A DNA stretch of 64,000 nucleotides, taken from RBG-16-66-20 sp036560705 (GTDB lineage: Bacteria; Pseudomonadota; Gammaproteobacteria; Burkholderiales; SG8-39). This document shows, one piece after another, positions 36,724-45,118 of this stretch (positions within the stretch are counted from its first letter, which is position 1; every line of letters starts with the position of its first letter). The stretch lies in NCBI GenBank assembly GCA_036560705.1, contig DATBQR010000077.1:1-64000 (forward strand), read 5' to 3'. Under the pieces are notes generated by a model that saw only the letters and a program-made list of their open reading frames with translations, was not told the origin of the DNA and searched no databases. The position numbers were made by a program, and so were the translations under genes.

Positions 36724-37968
36724 TCAAGGACGAATACGGAACAGGCGCGCGAGCGTGCCGGCGAGCGTACGCCGCTCCTCGCCGGTCGCCTCGTTCAGCG
36801 CCTGCGTCGGCGCGTGCATCAGCTTGTTGGTGAGGCCCTGCGACAAGGTCTCCAGCACCTGTCTCGGATCCTCGCCGCGGGCGAGGAGCTTCAGTGCGCG
36901 CTCGACCTCGCTCTTGCGCGCGTCCTCGGCCTGGTCGCGCAGCGCGCGGATCAGCGGCACGGATTCCCGCACCTGCATCCAGTGCATGAACTGGCCGACC
37001 TGCGTATCGATGATCGCCTCGGCCTGCTCTACCGCCGAGCGGCGCGCATCCAGGTTCCCCTGCACGATGCCCTGCAGATCGTCGATGGTGTAGAGGAACA
37101 CGTCGTCCAGTTCCCCGACCTCGGGCTCGATGTCGCGCGGCACCGCCAGGTCGACCATGAACATCGGCAGGTGGCGCCGTGCTTTCAGCGCGCGCTCGGC
37201 CAGCCCCTTGCCGAGGATCGGCAGAGAACTCGCCGTGCACGACACCACCACGTCGTACTCGTGCAGGTGCGCCGCCAGCTCGCGCAGCTCGATCGCGCGC
37301 GCATTGAACCGGTGCGCGAGCGCCTGCGCGCGCTCCAGGGTGCGATTGGCGACCGCGATGCGCGCCGGCGCCTGCGCCGCGAAGTGCGTGGCGCACAGCT
37401 CGATCATCTCGCCGGCGCCGATGAACAGCACTTTCTGGTCCTTGAGGGAGGGGAAGATCCGCGCCGCCAGCTTCACCGCCGCGGCCGCCATGGACACGCT
37501 GTTCGCGCCGACCTGCGTGGTCGTGCGCACCTCCTTCGCCACCGCGAAGGAGCGCTGGAAAAGCTTGTTCAGCACCGTGCCGAGCGTGCCCGCCGCCTCG
37601 GCCGAGCGCGCCGCGTTCTTCATCTGGCCAAGGATTTCCGGCTCGCCGAGCACCATCGAATCCAGTCCCGAGGCGACGCGGAACGCGTGCCGCACGGCCT
37701 GCTCGCGCGGCAGGGTGTACAGGTAGGGCGCAAGTTCGTCCGGATCGACGCGGTGGTACTTCGCCAGCCACTGCGCCGCGGCCTGCGACGGCTCGCCCGA
37801 CAGGTAGAGCTCGGTGCGGTTGCAGGTCGACAGGATTGCCGCCTCGGGCGCGAGGACGCGCTTCGCCTCGCCGAGCGCCTCGCTCAAGCGCTCGACATCG
37901 AATACCACCCGCTCGCGCACGGCGAGCGGCGCAGTCTGGTGATTCAGTCCGAGGGCGAAGACGGTCAT
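36724..37968 (-). CDS. hemA: Glutamyl-tRNA reductase
   Basis: HemA reduces glutamyl-tRNA to glutamate-1-semialdehyde, the entry to tetrapyrroles by the C5 route. The 414-residue protein has FALGLNHQTAPLAVRERV, the catalytic Cys in STCNRTELYL, GLDSMVLGEPEILGQMK and the NADPH-binding VLFIGAGEM. A TAAAAT on the minus strand (38003-38008) is a candidate -10, 34 bases before the ATG. Confidence 0.98.
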   Translation of the reverse strand: MTVFALGLNHQTAPLAVRERVVFDVERLSEALGEAKRVLAPEAAILSTCNRTELYLSGEPSQAAAQWLAKYHRVDPDELAPYLYTLPREQAVRHAFRVASGLDSMVLGEPEILGQMKNAARSAEAAGTLGTVLNKLFQRSFAVAKEVRTTTQVGANSVSMAAAAVKLAARIFPSLKDQKVLFIGAGEMIELCATHFAAQAPARIAVANRTLERAQALAHRFNARAIELRELAAHLHEYDVVVSCTASSLPILGKGLAERALKARRHLPMFMVDLAVPRDIEPEVGELDDVFLYTIDDLQGIVQGNLDARRSAVEQAEAIIDTQVGQFMHWMQVRESVPLIRALRDQAEDARKSEVERALKLLARGEDPRQVLETLSQGLTNKLMHAPTQALNEATGEERRTLAGTLARLFRIRP

Positions 37969-38002
37969 GAAGCGGAAAATGCCGGCGCTTGGTTAGAGCG
38001 CC

Positions 38003-38008
38003 ATTTTA
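38003..38008 (-). promoter_or_regulatory. Putative -10 element (TAAAAT) for hemA operon
   Basis: TAAAAT on the minus strand lies in the 83-base gap between the EAL gene and hemA, 34 bases before the hemA ATG. No clear -35. The same gap shows no obvious terminator for the signalling operon upstream. Confidence 0.3.
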
Positions 38009-38051
38009 CCGCCTCCCGCCCGTCGAGGCCGGCACGGATGCCCGGGCCGCC

Positions 38052-40685
38052 TCAGGCCGCGGCGTTGCGCAGCAGCTCCTCGATCTTTTCTCTAGGCTGC
38101 GGCGGGCTGAACAGGTAGCCCTGCATCTGGTCGCAGCGCAGGAGGCGCAGCAGCTGCGCCTGCTCCTCGGTTTCGACACCCTCGGCCACCACCTTGAGCC
38201 GCAGCGCCTGCGCGAGGGAAATGATGGTCGACACGATGCTGGTCGCGTCCGCGCTGCTGGTCATGGCGTGGACGAAACTGCGGTCGATCTTCACCGTGTC
38301 GATCGGCAGGCGGCTCAGGTAGGCAAGCGACGAGTGGCCCGTGCCGAAATCGTCGAGCGAGATATTGGCGCCCTGCTCGCGCAGGCTGCGCAGCTTGCGG
38401 ATGCTCTCCTCGATGTCCTGCATCAGCAGGCTTTCCGTGACCTCCAGATCGACGCCGTTGTCCGGCCCGCCCAGCGCGTCCCTGACGTCGTCCACGAAGC
38501 TGCGCTGACGCAGCTGCAGCGCCGAGACGTTGACCGCGATGCGGGGCGGTTGCAGACCCTGCGCTTTCCATTCGCGGTATATCGTCGCGGCGATCTCGAG
38601 CGCCTGCCGGCCGGCCTCCTGGATGAGGCCCGTTTCCTCCAGCACCGGCACGAAGCGCGCCGGCGACATCAGAAGGTTGTCCGGACCGCGCCAGCGCATC
38701 AGCGCTTCCAGCCCGACGATGCGCTTGGAGACCATGTCGACCTTGGGCTGGTAGTGGAGGAACAGCTCGCGCTGCTCGACCGCGCGGCGCAGGCGCCCTT
38801 CCAGCTCCACCTGCTCGGCAACGCGCGCATTGATGTGCGGCGCGTAGAACAGGAATTTGTCCCCGGTTTCCTTGGCCCGCTTGAGCGAAGCCTCCGCGTT
38901 GCGGAACAGCGCATCCGCGTCGGTGCCGTCGTCGGGGAACAGCGCGATGCCGGCCTTCGCCGTTACCTGGATCTCGCGCCCCTCGACCTCCACCGCCCGG
39001 CCGACGATCTCGGCGGCCGACTCGTCGAGGATCCGGGCGGCATCCGCCGCGTCCTGGATCGCTGGCCGCATGACGGCGAACATGTTGCCGCCCAGCCGCG
39101 CCACGCGGTTGAGATCGCCGACGGCGCCATGCAGGCGGCGCGCGAGGGCGCGCAGCACCTCGTCGCCCGCATGCTGCCCGAAGGTGTCGTTGATCGCCTT
39201 GAAGCGTTCGATATCGAACACCGTCAGCGAGAGCATGGTGCCGCTGCGGCGCGACGCCTCGATCGCCTGGGTCAGCCGGTCCTGGAACAGCGTCCGGTTG
39301 GGCAGTTCGGTGAGCGGGTCGTACAGCGCCAGGTAGTTCAATTTCTCCTGCTTCGCCTGCAGTTCCAGCGCGAATTCCAGGTTGGCGACCATTTCCGAGA
39401 GCAGCGCCAGTTCCTCCTGGTCGAAGAAATTCGGCTCGCGCGCGCGCAGGATCGCCGCCGCAACGACCGCGTTCTCCGCGCGCACCGGCAGGATTACCAG
39501 CGAATAATTGTTTTCCTCCGTCAACTTTCCGCGACTCTCGACGCGCTTGTCGTTGCGCATGTCGTTCGACACTGTCACCTGCCGGCTGCGCACCGCTTGC
39601 GCGAGCAGGCTTTGCGCGCGCTGCGGGTCGCGGTTGTATCCGTCGACGATCAGCTGGAAGGCGCCTGGCGACTCTTCCGTGGTCGCGCCGACCGACAGCT
39701 TGCCGGCGGGGTCCAGCTCCACGACGCGGGCCAGCACGAAGCCGCCGCGTGCGACCGCGATGCGGCAGAACTCCTCGAACAGCGGGCGCCGCTCCCGTAT
39801 CCGCATGAACGCCGAATTCGCGGCGCTGAGCAGGTCGCGGATCCTTCCCAGGCGCGCCAGGCGCTCGCGCTGGCGCACCGCTTCGGAGATGTCGCGCGCC
39901 AGGCCGTCGATGCGCACCGCGGCGCCCGCGGCGTCCCGTATCACGCGCCCACGGTCGTGGATCCAGGTGGTGGAACCATCCGGCCGTACCGCCCGGTACT
40001 CGATGTCGAACGGCGCGCCTTTTTGCAGTTGCTGCCACGCCTCCAGAACGGCGGGCCTGTCCTCCGCGTGGACCACGTTGATCCAGAAGTCCGGATCGGA
40101 AAGAAACGCCTCCGCCGTCTGTCCGAAAATTGCGTTTGCCGCCGGGCTCACGTATGCAAGGCGTTCGCTCGGCAGTTCCACGGACCACAGCATGTCCGGC
40201 ATCGCCTCGTAGATGCTTTCCAGGCGTTCGCGAGCCTCGGCGAGCTTCTTCTCGGCCTTGCGGCGCGCGCGGCGGTCGCGGGCGTCATGCAGCGCGCGCT
40301 CGATCGCCGCCGGCAGGCGCACCAGGTTGTTCTTCAGCACGTAGTCGGTCGCGCCGTTCCTCAGAGCGCGAATCGCGTATTCCTCGCCGATGGTGCCGGA
40401 TACGAATATGAACGGAACTTCGGGGGCGGCATCGCGCGCCAGCGCCAGCGCGGCCATGCCGTCGAAGTGCGGCATCGAGAAATCGGAAATGATGATGTTG
40501 GGATCGAACTCCGTCAGCGCGCGCAGGAATGCCGCCTCGTCGTCGACGAGACGGTGCACGACGCGCAGCCCGGCGCGTTTGAGTTCGCGTATTTCGAGTT
40601 CGGCGTCGGTCGCCACGTCCTCCACCATGAGGACGCGGACCGGCGGCGCGCCATTCGGCTTGATTTGAGCAGCGTCCATTGTCAC
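38052..40685 (-). CDS. REC-PAS-GAF-GGDEF-EAL response regulator (likely c-di-GMP phosphodiesterase)
   Basis: This 877-residue protein has a receiver domain (about 16-135, phosphoacceptor Asp68 in IIISDFSMP), PAS (145-275), a GAF-like domain (285-430), GGDEF (440-600) and EAL (615-870). The GGDEF signature reads GGNMF, so cyclase activity is unlikely. The EAL catalytic set looks complete: EALMRW, NVSALQL, EVTESLL, DDFGTG, KIDRSFV and EGVETEEQ. It is therefore probably a phosphodiesterase controlled by phosphorylation and by its PAS and GAF domains. GTG at 40685 overlaps the receiver-gene stop (GTGA); ATG at 40679 is the alternative start. Confidence 0.93.
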   Translation of the reverse strand: MTMDAAQIKPNGAPPVRVLMVEDVATDAELEIRELKRAGLRVVHRLVDDEAAFLRALTEFDPNIIISDFSMPHFDGMAALALARDAAPEVPFIFVSGTIGEEYAIRALRNGATDYVLKNNLVRLPAAIERALHDARDRRARRKAEKKLAEARERLESIYEAMPDMLWSVELPSERLAYVSPAANAIFGQTAEAFLSDPDFWINVVHAEDRPAVLEAWQQLQKGAPFDIEYRAVRPDGSTTWIHDRGRVIRDAAGAAVRIDGLARDISEAVRQRERLARLGRIRDLLSAANSAFMRIRERRPLFEEFCRIAVARGGFVLARVVELDPAGKLSVGATTEESPGAFQLIVDGYNRDPQRAQSLLAQAVRSRQVTVSNDMRNDKRVESRGKLTEENNYSLVILPVRAENAVVAAAILRAREPNFFDQEELALLSEMVANLEFALELQAKQEKLNYLALYDPLTELPNRTLFQDRLTQAIEASRRSGTMLSLTVFDIERFKAINDTFGQHAGDEVLRALARRLHGAVGDLNRVARLGGNMFAVMRPAIQDAADAARILDESAAEIVGRAVEVEGREIQVTAKAGIALFPDDGTDADALFRNAEASLKRAKETGDKFLFYAPHINARVAEQVELEGRLRRAVEQRELFLHYQPKVDMVSKRIVGLEALMRWRGPDNLLMSPARFVPVLEETGLIQEAGRQALEIAATIYREWKAQGLQPPRIAVNVSALQLRQRSFVDDVRDALGGPDNGVDLEVTESLLMQDIEESIRKLRSLREQGANISLDDFGTGHSSLAYLSRLPIDTVKIDRSFVHAMTSSADATSIVSTIISLAQALRLKVVAEGVETEEQAQLLRLLRCDQMQGYLFSPPQPREKIEELLRNAAA

Positions 40686-41125
40686 CCCGATGGCGTCCGG
40701 TTGATGGCGAGCCAGTAGAAACCTGCCTGCCGCACGATGTCGGCCACCGCGGCGAAATCCACGGGTTTCACCACGTAGCTATTGACCCCGAGGTCGTAGG
40801 TCTGCGCCAGGTCCTTCTCCTCCTGAGAGGAAGTCATGACGACCACCGGTATGCGGCGCGTGCGCTCGTCGGCCTTGACCGCTTTCAGCACCTCGATGCC
40901 GTCGACCCGCGGCATCTTCAGGTCGAGCAGCACCAGGCGCGGGACGATGTCCTCCCGCTGCGCGTAGGCGCCGCGCCTGAATAGATAGTCGAGCGCCTGC
41001 TCGCCGTCCTTCACCCACAGGAGCTTGTTCGCCAGGCCGCCCTTTTGCAGGGCCCGCATGGTGAGTTCGGCATCGCGCCCGTTGTCTTCCACCAGAAGGA
41101 TTTCGATCTGCTCAAACTGTTCCAT
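40682..41125 (-). CDS. Single-domain response regulator (Rcp1-like receiver)
   Basis: This 147-residue stand-alone receiver has an acidic pocket (VEDNGRD), phosphoacceptor Asp68 in LLDLKMPRVDG, MTSSQEEKD and Lys in YVVKPVDF. The wording matches Rcp1-type receivers that partner phytochrome-like kinases with YSVSHDLR histidine boxes, such as the two kinases here. ATG at 41125 overlaps the upstream kinase gene by 14 bases; the longer frame to 41164 is less likely. With no output domain it probably shuttles phosphate to other proteins. Confidence 0.93.
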   Translation of the reverse strand: MEQFEQIEILLVEDNGRDAELTMRALQKGGLANKLLWVKDGEQALDYLFRRGAYAQREDIVPRLVLLDLKMPRVDGIEVLKAVKADERTRRIPVVVMTSSQEEKDLAQTYDLGVNSYVVKPVDFAAVADIVRQAGFYWLAINRTPSG

Positions 41126-42635
41126 CGATCCTCTCCTTCGGCAAAGTGAAATAGAACGTCGCACCCTGGTTCGGCTTGCCTTCAGCCCACACGCGTCCGC
41201 CGTGACGGTTGACGATGCGCTGCACCAGCGCGAGCCCGACCCCGGTCCCGGGGAATTCGCTGGAGTCGTGCAGCCGCTGGAATACCCCGAACAGCTTGGA
41301 CTGGTAGCGCGGATCGAAGCCGGCCCCGTTGTCCCGGACGAAGTAGATGTGCTCCTTCTCGTCGGTGACGGCGCTGACGACGATCTGCGGCTTGCCGTTC
41401 TTGGAACTGAATTTCAGCGCATTGGACAGCAGGTTCGCCCACACCTGGCCGAGTAATACCCGGTCGCCCTTCGTCTGCGGCAGGGTGCCGAGCTGCAGGT
41501 CGACCCCCTGGCCGTTGTGCTGCGCATGCAGTCCGTCGAGCGTCGTGCGCGCGAGCTTGCTCATGTCGAGATCGACGATTTGCAGCGCCTTGCGTCCGAG
41601 GCGGGAAAAAGCGAGCAGATCGTCGATCAGCACGCCCATGCGGCGCCCCTCGTCCTGCACGATGGCGATCTTGCGCTTCGCTTCCTCGTCGAGAGCGGGG
41701 CCGTGGTCCTCCATCAGCGCGTCGGCAAAGCCGATGATGCCGCGCAGGGGGGCGCGCAAATCGTGCGAGACCGAGTAGCTGAAACCCTCCAGCTCCTTGT
41801 TGGCCGCTTCCAGCTGCGAGGTACGCTCGGACACGCGCTGCTCCAGTTCGGCATTCAGCTTGCGGCGATCCTCGTCGGCGCGTTGCCGCTCCGCCACCTC
41901 GTGCTCGAGCGAGCGATTGGAGGCCTCCAGCGCTTCGGCCCGCCGCCCCACCTCGGCCAGCATGTCGTTGAAGGCATCCACCAGGTAGCCGATCTCGTCC
42001 TGGGTCGTCTTGCGCGCGCGCAGGGAGAAATCCCTGCGTTCCATCACCTGGCGCGCCACGTCCGTGACCTCGAGGATCGGCTTGGTCACCGCCGCCTGGA
42101 GCCAGACCGACATCAGGGCGGCGGCCAGCAGGCTCAGCGCCATCACCCCGCCGAGAATGCCCAGGTAATCCTTCAACCGCTCGAACGGTTCGTAACCCGC
42201 TCTCAGGTACGCCGTGCCGACGATTTCGCCGTTCTCCACGATCCTCTTGAACAGCAGCAACTCGTTTCCAGCGACGCGGGAACCATCCGCCTCGGGCAGG
42301 CTCGGAAACGCCGCCCTGGGCGCGTCCCGGCCTTCGTAGCTCGCGAAGAGCTTGCCTTTCGCGTTGTAGATACCGGCCGCATAGATGTTGGGCCTGACCC
42401 CGAGCAGGGCCAGGTTCTCGTTCGCGGACTTGGGATCCTCGAACGCGAGCGCGGGCGCGCTCGCGCGCCCGAGGATTTCCGCCTGCGTGACCAGGTCGTT
42501 CTCCAGCTGCCGCTGGTAGTTGCGCAGGTCGTACAAAACCAGCGCCGTGCCCGCGACCAGCAGCGCGACGAAGGTCGCCGCCAGCACCACCAGGGCGAGC
42601 TTGTATCGGACGGAGCGGGCGATCGCCTTGAACAT
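41112..42635 (-). CDS. CHASE8-HAMP sensor histidine kinase
   Basis: This 507-residue membrane kinase has TM1 (about 13-35), a periplasmic CHASE8-like domain (38-145), TM2 (158-182), HAMP (180-235), a coiled coil, HisKA with phospho-His291 (FSYSVSHDLRAPL) and HATPase (395-505; NLLSNALKFSS, DNGAGFD, GTGVGLALVQR). The periplasmic part resembles the sensor of the diguanylate cyclase YfiN/TpbB (AEILGRASAPALAFEDP, AAGIYNAKGKLFASYEG). The gene abuts the yfiR-like gene with no gap, so YfiR is the likely periplasmic partner. Confidence 0.92.
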   Translation of the reverse strand: MFKAIARSVRYKLALVVLAATFVALLVAGTALVLYDLRNYQRQLENDLVTQAEILGRASAPALAFEDPKSANENLALLGVRPNIYAAGIYNAKGKLFASYEGRDAPRAAFPSLPEADGSRVAGNELLLFKRIVENGEIVGTAYLRAGYEPFERLKDYLGILGGVMALSLLAAALMSVWLQAAVTKPILEVTDVARQVMERRDFSLRARKTTQDEIGYLVDAFNDMLAEVGRRAEALEASNRSLEHEVAERQRADEDRRKLNAELEQRVSERTSQLEAANKELEGFSYSVSHDLRAPLRGIIGFADALMEDHGPALDEEAKRKIAIVQDEGRRMGVLIDDLLAFSRLGRKALQIVDLDMSKLARTTLDGLHAQHNGQGVDLQLGTLPQTKGDRVLLGQVWANLLSNALKFSSKNGKPQIVVSAVTDEKEHIYFVRDNGAGFDPRYQSKLFGVFQRLHDSSEFPGTGVGLALVQRIVNRHGGRVWAEGKPNQGATFYFTLPKERIDGTV

Positions 42636-43235
42636 TCAGGGCGTCCCCGTGCGCACCTGCTGGGCGACCGCCAGCAGCCGCGAACTGAGCTTGAGCCTGC
42701 TCTTCTCCGCGGAGTCGAGCGAAATCTCGAAGCGGACGCGGCGGTCCGCCATGACGAAGTTGATCACGCTGCCCTGCGCCAGCGCCCCCTCGGATTCCGT
42801 GACGACCAGGATCGACCGCGGCTGCGCCGCCTGCAATAGCTGGTTCAGGCGCGCCGCCTCCGACCTGCCGACGAACAGGATTTGAATTCCGGCAAGCGGT
42901 TCGCCGGCCTTGAGCCGCTTTACCGCGATGTTCCGGTCCTCCAGCTTGCGGCCGGCCACGGCCTCGACCAGTTCCGCGGCGATCGCGTCGGCGCCGATGA
43001 CGCCGATCGTGAACGGCGCGTCGGGCCGCGCGTCCGCCGAATCGGGCCATTTCACATAGCCGGCGAATTTGTACAGGAACGCCGCCTTGACCTGATGTTC
43101 GACCGCCTGCGCGTCGTCCTGCGCCGCGCATTGCTCCAGGCAGATGAAGATCGACAGGGCGGCGAAGATCGCCGTTCTCAGCGTCCGCGCCGGCAGATTC
43201 CGCCGCCGTCCGAAGAGGAAGGTCACTGCTTCCAA
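42636..43235 (-). CDS. YfiR-family (DUF4154) periplasmic protein
   Basis: This 199-residue protein has a signal peptide (about 1-38, FAALSIFICLEQCAAQ) and a DUF4154/YfiR domain with VKAAFLYKFAGYVKWPDS, GRKLEDRNIAVKRL, ILVVTESEG and INFVMADRRVRFEI. YfiR in Pseudomonas represses the CHASE8 cyclase YfiN. The mature domain contains no cysteine, unlike Pseudomonas YfiR, which is stabilised by disulfides. It overlaps the receptor gene upstream by 13 bases and abuts the kinase gene downstream, so the three are surely coexpressed. Confidence 0.92.
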   Translation of the reverse strand: MEAVTFLFGRRRNLPARTLRTAIFAALSIFICLEQCAAQDDAQAVEHQVKAAFLYKFAGYVKWPDSADARPDAPFTIGVIGADAIAAELVEAVAGRKLEDRNIAVKRLKAGEPLAGIQILFVGRSEAARLNQLLQAAQPRSILVVTESEGALAQGSVINFVMADRRVRFEISLDSAEKSRLKLSSRLLAVAQQVRTGTP

Positions 43236-45118
43236 GTCAGCCTCAGCATCGCACTGCGCGGGATTTCGCTTCGCCCGGGCGCCGCGGCGAATTCCGGGTG
43301 GCTCGGGTCAAATCCGTTCCGCACGATCAAGGAAATGTCCGTTTCCCGGTTGACCCGCCAACCGAGCCGCGCGTCCACTGCGTTGTACGCGGGTACGACC
43401 GGGTTGGGCAGCGCGGCGACGCGGCGCACCATGACGTCGAATTCGACGCGCGCGGACACATTCCACAGCGAGCGCAGCATCCACTGATAGTCGGGATCGT
43501 TGCCGAGCGCGCTCGGCCCCGTAGGGTCCCTGCTGCCGGGTTCCACCTGAAGACGTTGCGTCAGGGTAGTGATCCCGCCCGTCAAACGCCAATCCTGCGT
43601 GACTTGATAGGAGCCCCACATCTCGAGCCCGGTCGCATTGCCGTCGATCATGTTCTGGATCACCGCCGGCGGCGGCTGTCCGCTGCGCAGCTTGTCGTAC
43701 ATGTTGCGGAACAAGGTCACCGAGTAGGACGATGAGCTTGTCGGCTGGGCGCGGTAGCCGAGTTCGATGACGTTCGAGATTTCCGATTCGAAGCCTGGCC
43801 CGCCGTTGATGAGGAACTTCAGGTTGCCGGCAAGGACGGGAGATCCCGGAAAGAAGAAATCCGTATCCAGCCGCGCCGGCGCGCGCACGGCGCGGGAAAA
43901 CGCGGTCCAGACCAGTTGCCGGTCGTCCGGCTTCCACGCCAGCCGGGCGGTCGGCAGGAATTCCCATCCGGTGTAAACGTTGCTCTCCAGCTTTGCTCCC
44001 GCGGTGAACTGCAGGTGCTGGTTCAGCTTGACCTCGTCCTGCACGAACAGGTTGGTCCAGCGCAGGCTGCGCGAACCGGGAATGAAATCGACCAAGAGGC
44101 TCCTGATGGTGCGGTCGTGCGCCACGCGATTGCCGCCCCCCAAAAGCAGCTTGTGATCCCCGATGACCATTCCGTACTGCGCATCGATATCGAACGTCTG
44201 CATCCTGTCGCGGAACTGGACCAGGTCATCGCGATCGGCATGATCCAGGTAGGCCTGCAAGCGCAGGTCCGATCCGTCGTCGTATTTCCTGCTCCAGCGC
44301 GCCAGCAGGTTCGCCCCGGAGAAGTTGGGAACCCCGAGCGCCGTCTGGTCGGAACTCCCCTTGTTGGCATCCCCCTGCACCGTGAAGCTATCGCCGGCAT
44401 GGGCCCAATCGGCGCGAAAGCCGGCCTGCGTGGTGCTCCAGCCGTCGAAGACAGGGGCGCCGGAGGCGAGCGCGGTCCGGTTGCGGTCGGCGAACTTGCC
44501 GTAAACGCGGTAAGCCCCGTCTTCCCCGAGCTTGCCGCCGTAGCGCAGCGCCCGGTCGCCCTCGGTATTGCCGCTCGTTATGGTAGCGAGCGCCCCCTGC
44601 GTATCCCCCGCATGGCGCGTGATGACATTGATGACGCCGTTGACGGCGTTTGCGCCCCACTGCGCGGCGCCCGGCCCGCTGACGACTTCGATGCGCTCGA
44701 CGTCCTCTAGCATCACGTCCTGCTGATCCCAGAACACGCCGGAAAAAAGCGGCGAATAGACCGTGCGGCCATCGATGACCACCAGCAGCTTGTTGCCGAT
44801 CGCATTGTTGAAGCCGCGCGCGGTGATCGCGTAGGTCTTGGCATCTACGCGCGCCACCTGGAGATTCGGCGCGAGCCTGAGCGCCTCCGGCAGGCTGGTC
44901 GCCCCGGAACGCCGGATGTCCTCCCCGGTGATTACGAAGATGGACGCCGCGGCGTCGGAGAGCCGCTCTGGGCGTCGCGATACCGATGTGACCTCGATAT
45001 TCCCCAGCTCCTCGAGGGAAAGATCGGCCAGCTCCTTCGCCTTTGCATCCTCCGCGTACCCGGGCGACGAGGCGAGCGCCAGCAGCACGCCGGCGATGGC
45101 CCGCATCTGTTTTTTCAT
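43223..45118 (-). CDS. TonB-dependent outer-membrane receptor
   Basis: This 631-residue receptor has a signal peptide (about 1-22), a plug domain beginning near EVTSVSRRPERLSDAAASI and a beta-barrel ending in LRLTWKQ with an aromatic near the C-terminus. There is no N-terminal STN signalling domain and no sigma/FecR pair nearby, so it does not use the Fec-type route. It overlaps the MASE4 kinase gene (ATGA) and the YfiR gene. Ligand unknown; the size is small compared with siderophore receptors (about 700). Confidence 0.92.
   Translation of the reverse strand: MKKQMRAIAGVLLALASSPGYAEDAKAKELADLSLEELGNIEVTSVSRRPERLSDAAASIFVITGEDIRRSGATSLPEALRLAPNLQVARVDAKTYAITARGFNNAIGNKLLVVIDGRTVYSPLFSGVFWDQQDVMLEDVERIEVVSGPGAAQWGANAVNGVINVITRHAGDTQGALATITSGNTEGDRALRYGGKLGEDGAYRVYGKFADRNRTALASGAPVFDGWSTTQAGFRADWAHAGDSFTVQGDANKGSSDQTALGVPNFSGANLLARWSRKYDDGSDLRLQAYLDHADRDDLVQFRDRMQTFDIDAQYGMVIGDHKLLLGGGNRVAHDRTIRSLLVDFIPGSRSLRWTNLFVQDEVKLNQHLQFTAGAKLESNVYTGWEFLPTARLAWKPDDRQLVWTAFSRAVRAPARLDTDFFFPGSPVLAGNLKFLINGGPGFESEISNVIELGYRAQPTSSSSYSVTLFRNMYDKLRSGQPPPAVIQNMIDGNATGLEMWGSYQVTQDWRLTGGITTLTQRLQVEPGSRDPTGPSALGNDPDYQWMLRSLWNVSARVEFDVMVRRVAALPNPVVPAYNAVDARLGWRVNRETDISLIVRNGFDPSHPEFAAAPGRSEIPRSAMLRLTWKQ

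Noticed and set aside
37989..40718. A 909-codon plus-strand frame opposite the REC-GGDEF-EAL gene.
   Set aside because: It is low in recognisable motifs and Arg/Ala/Asp-rich, the usual antisense shadow in high-GC DNA. The minus-strand gene has complete domains.
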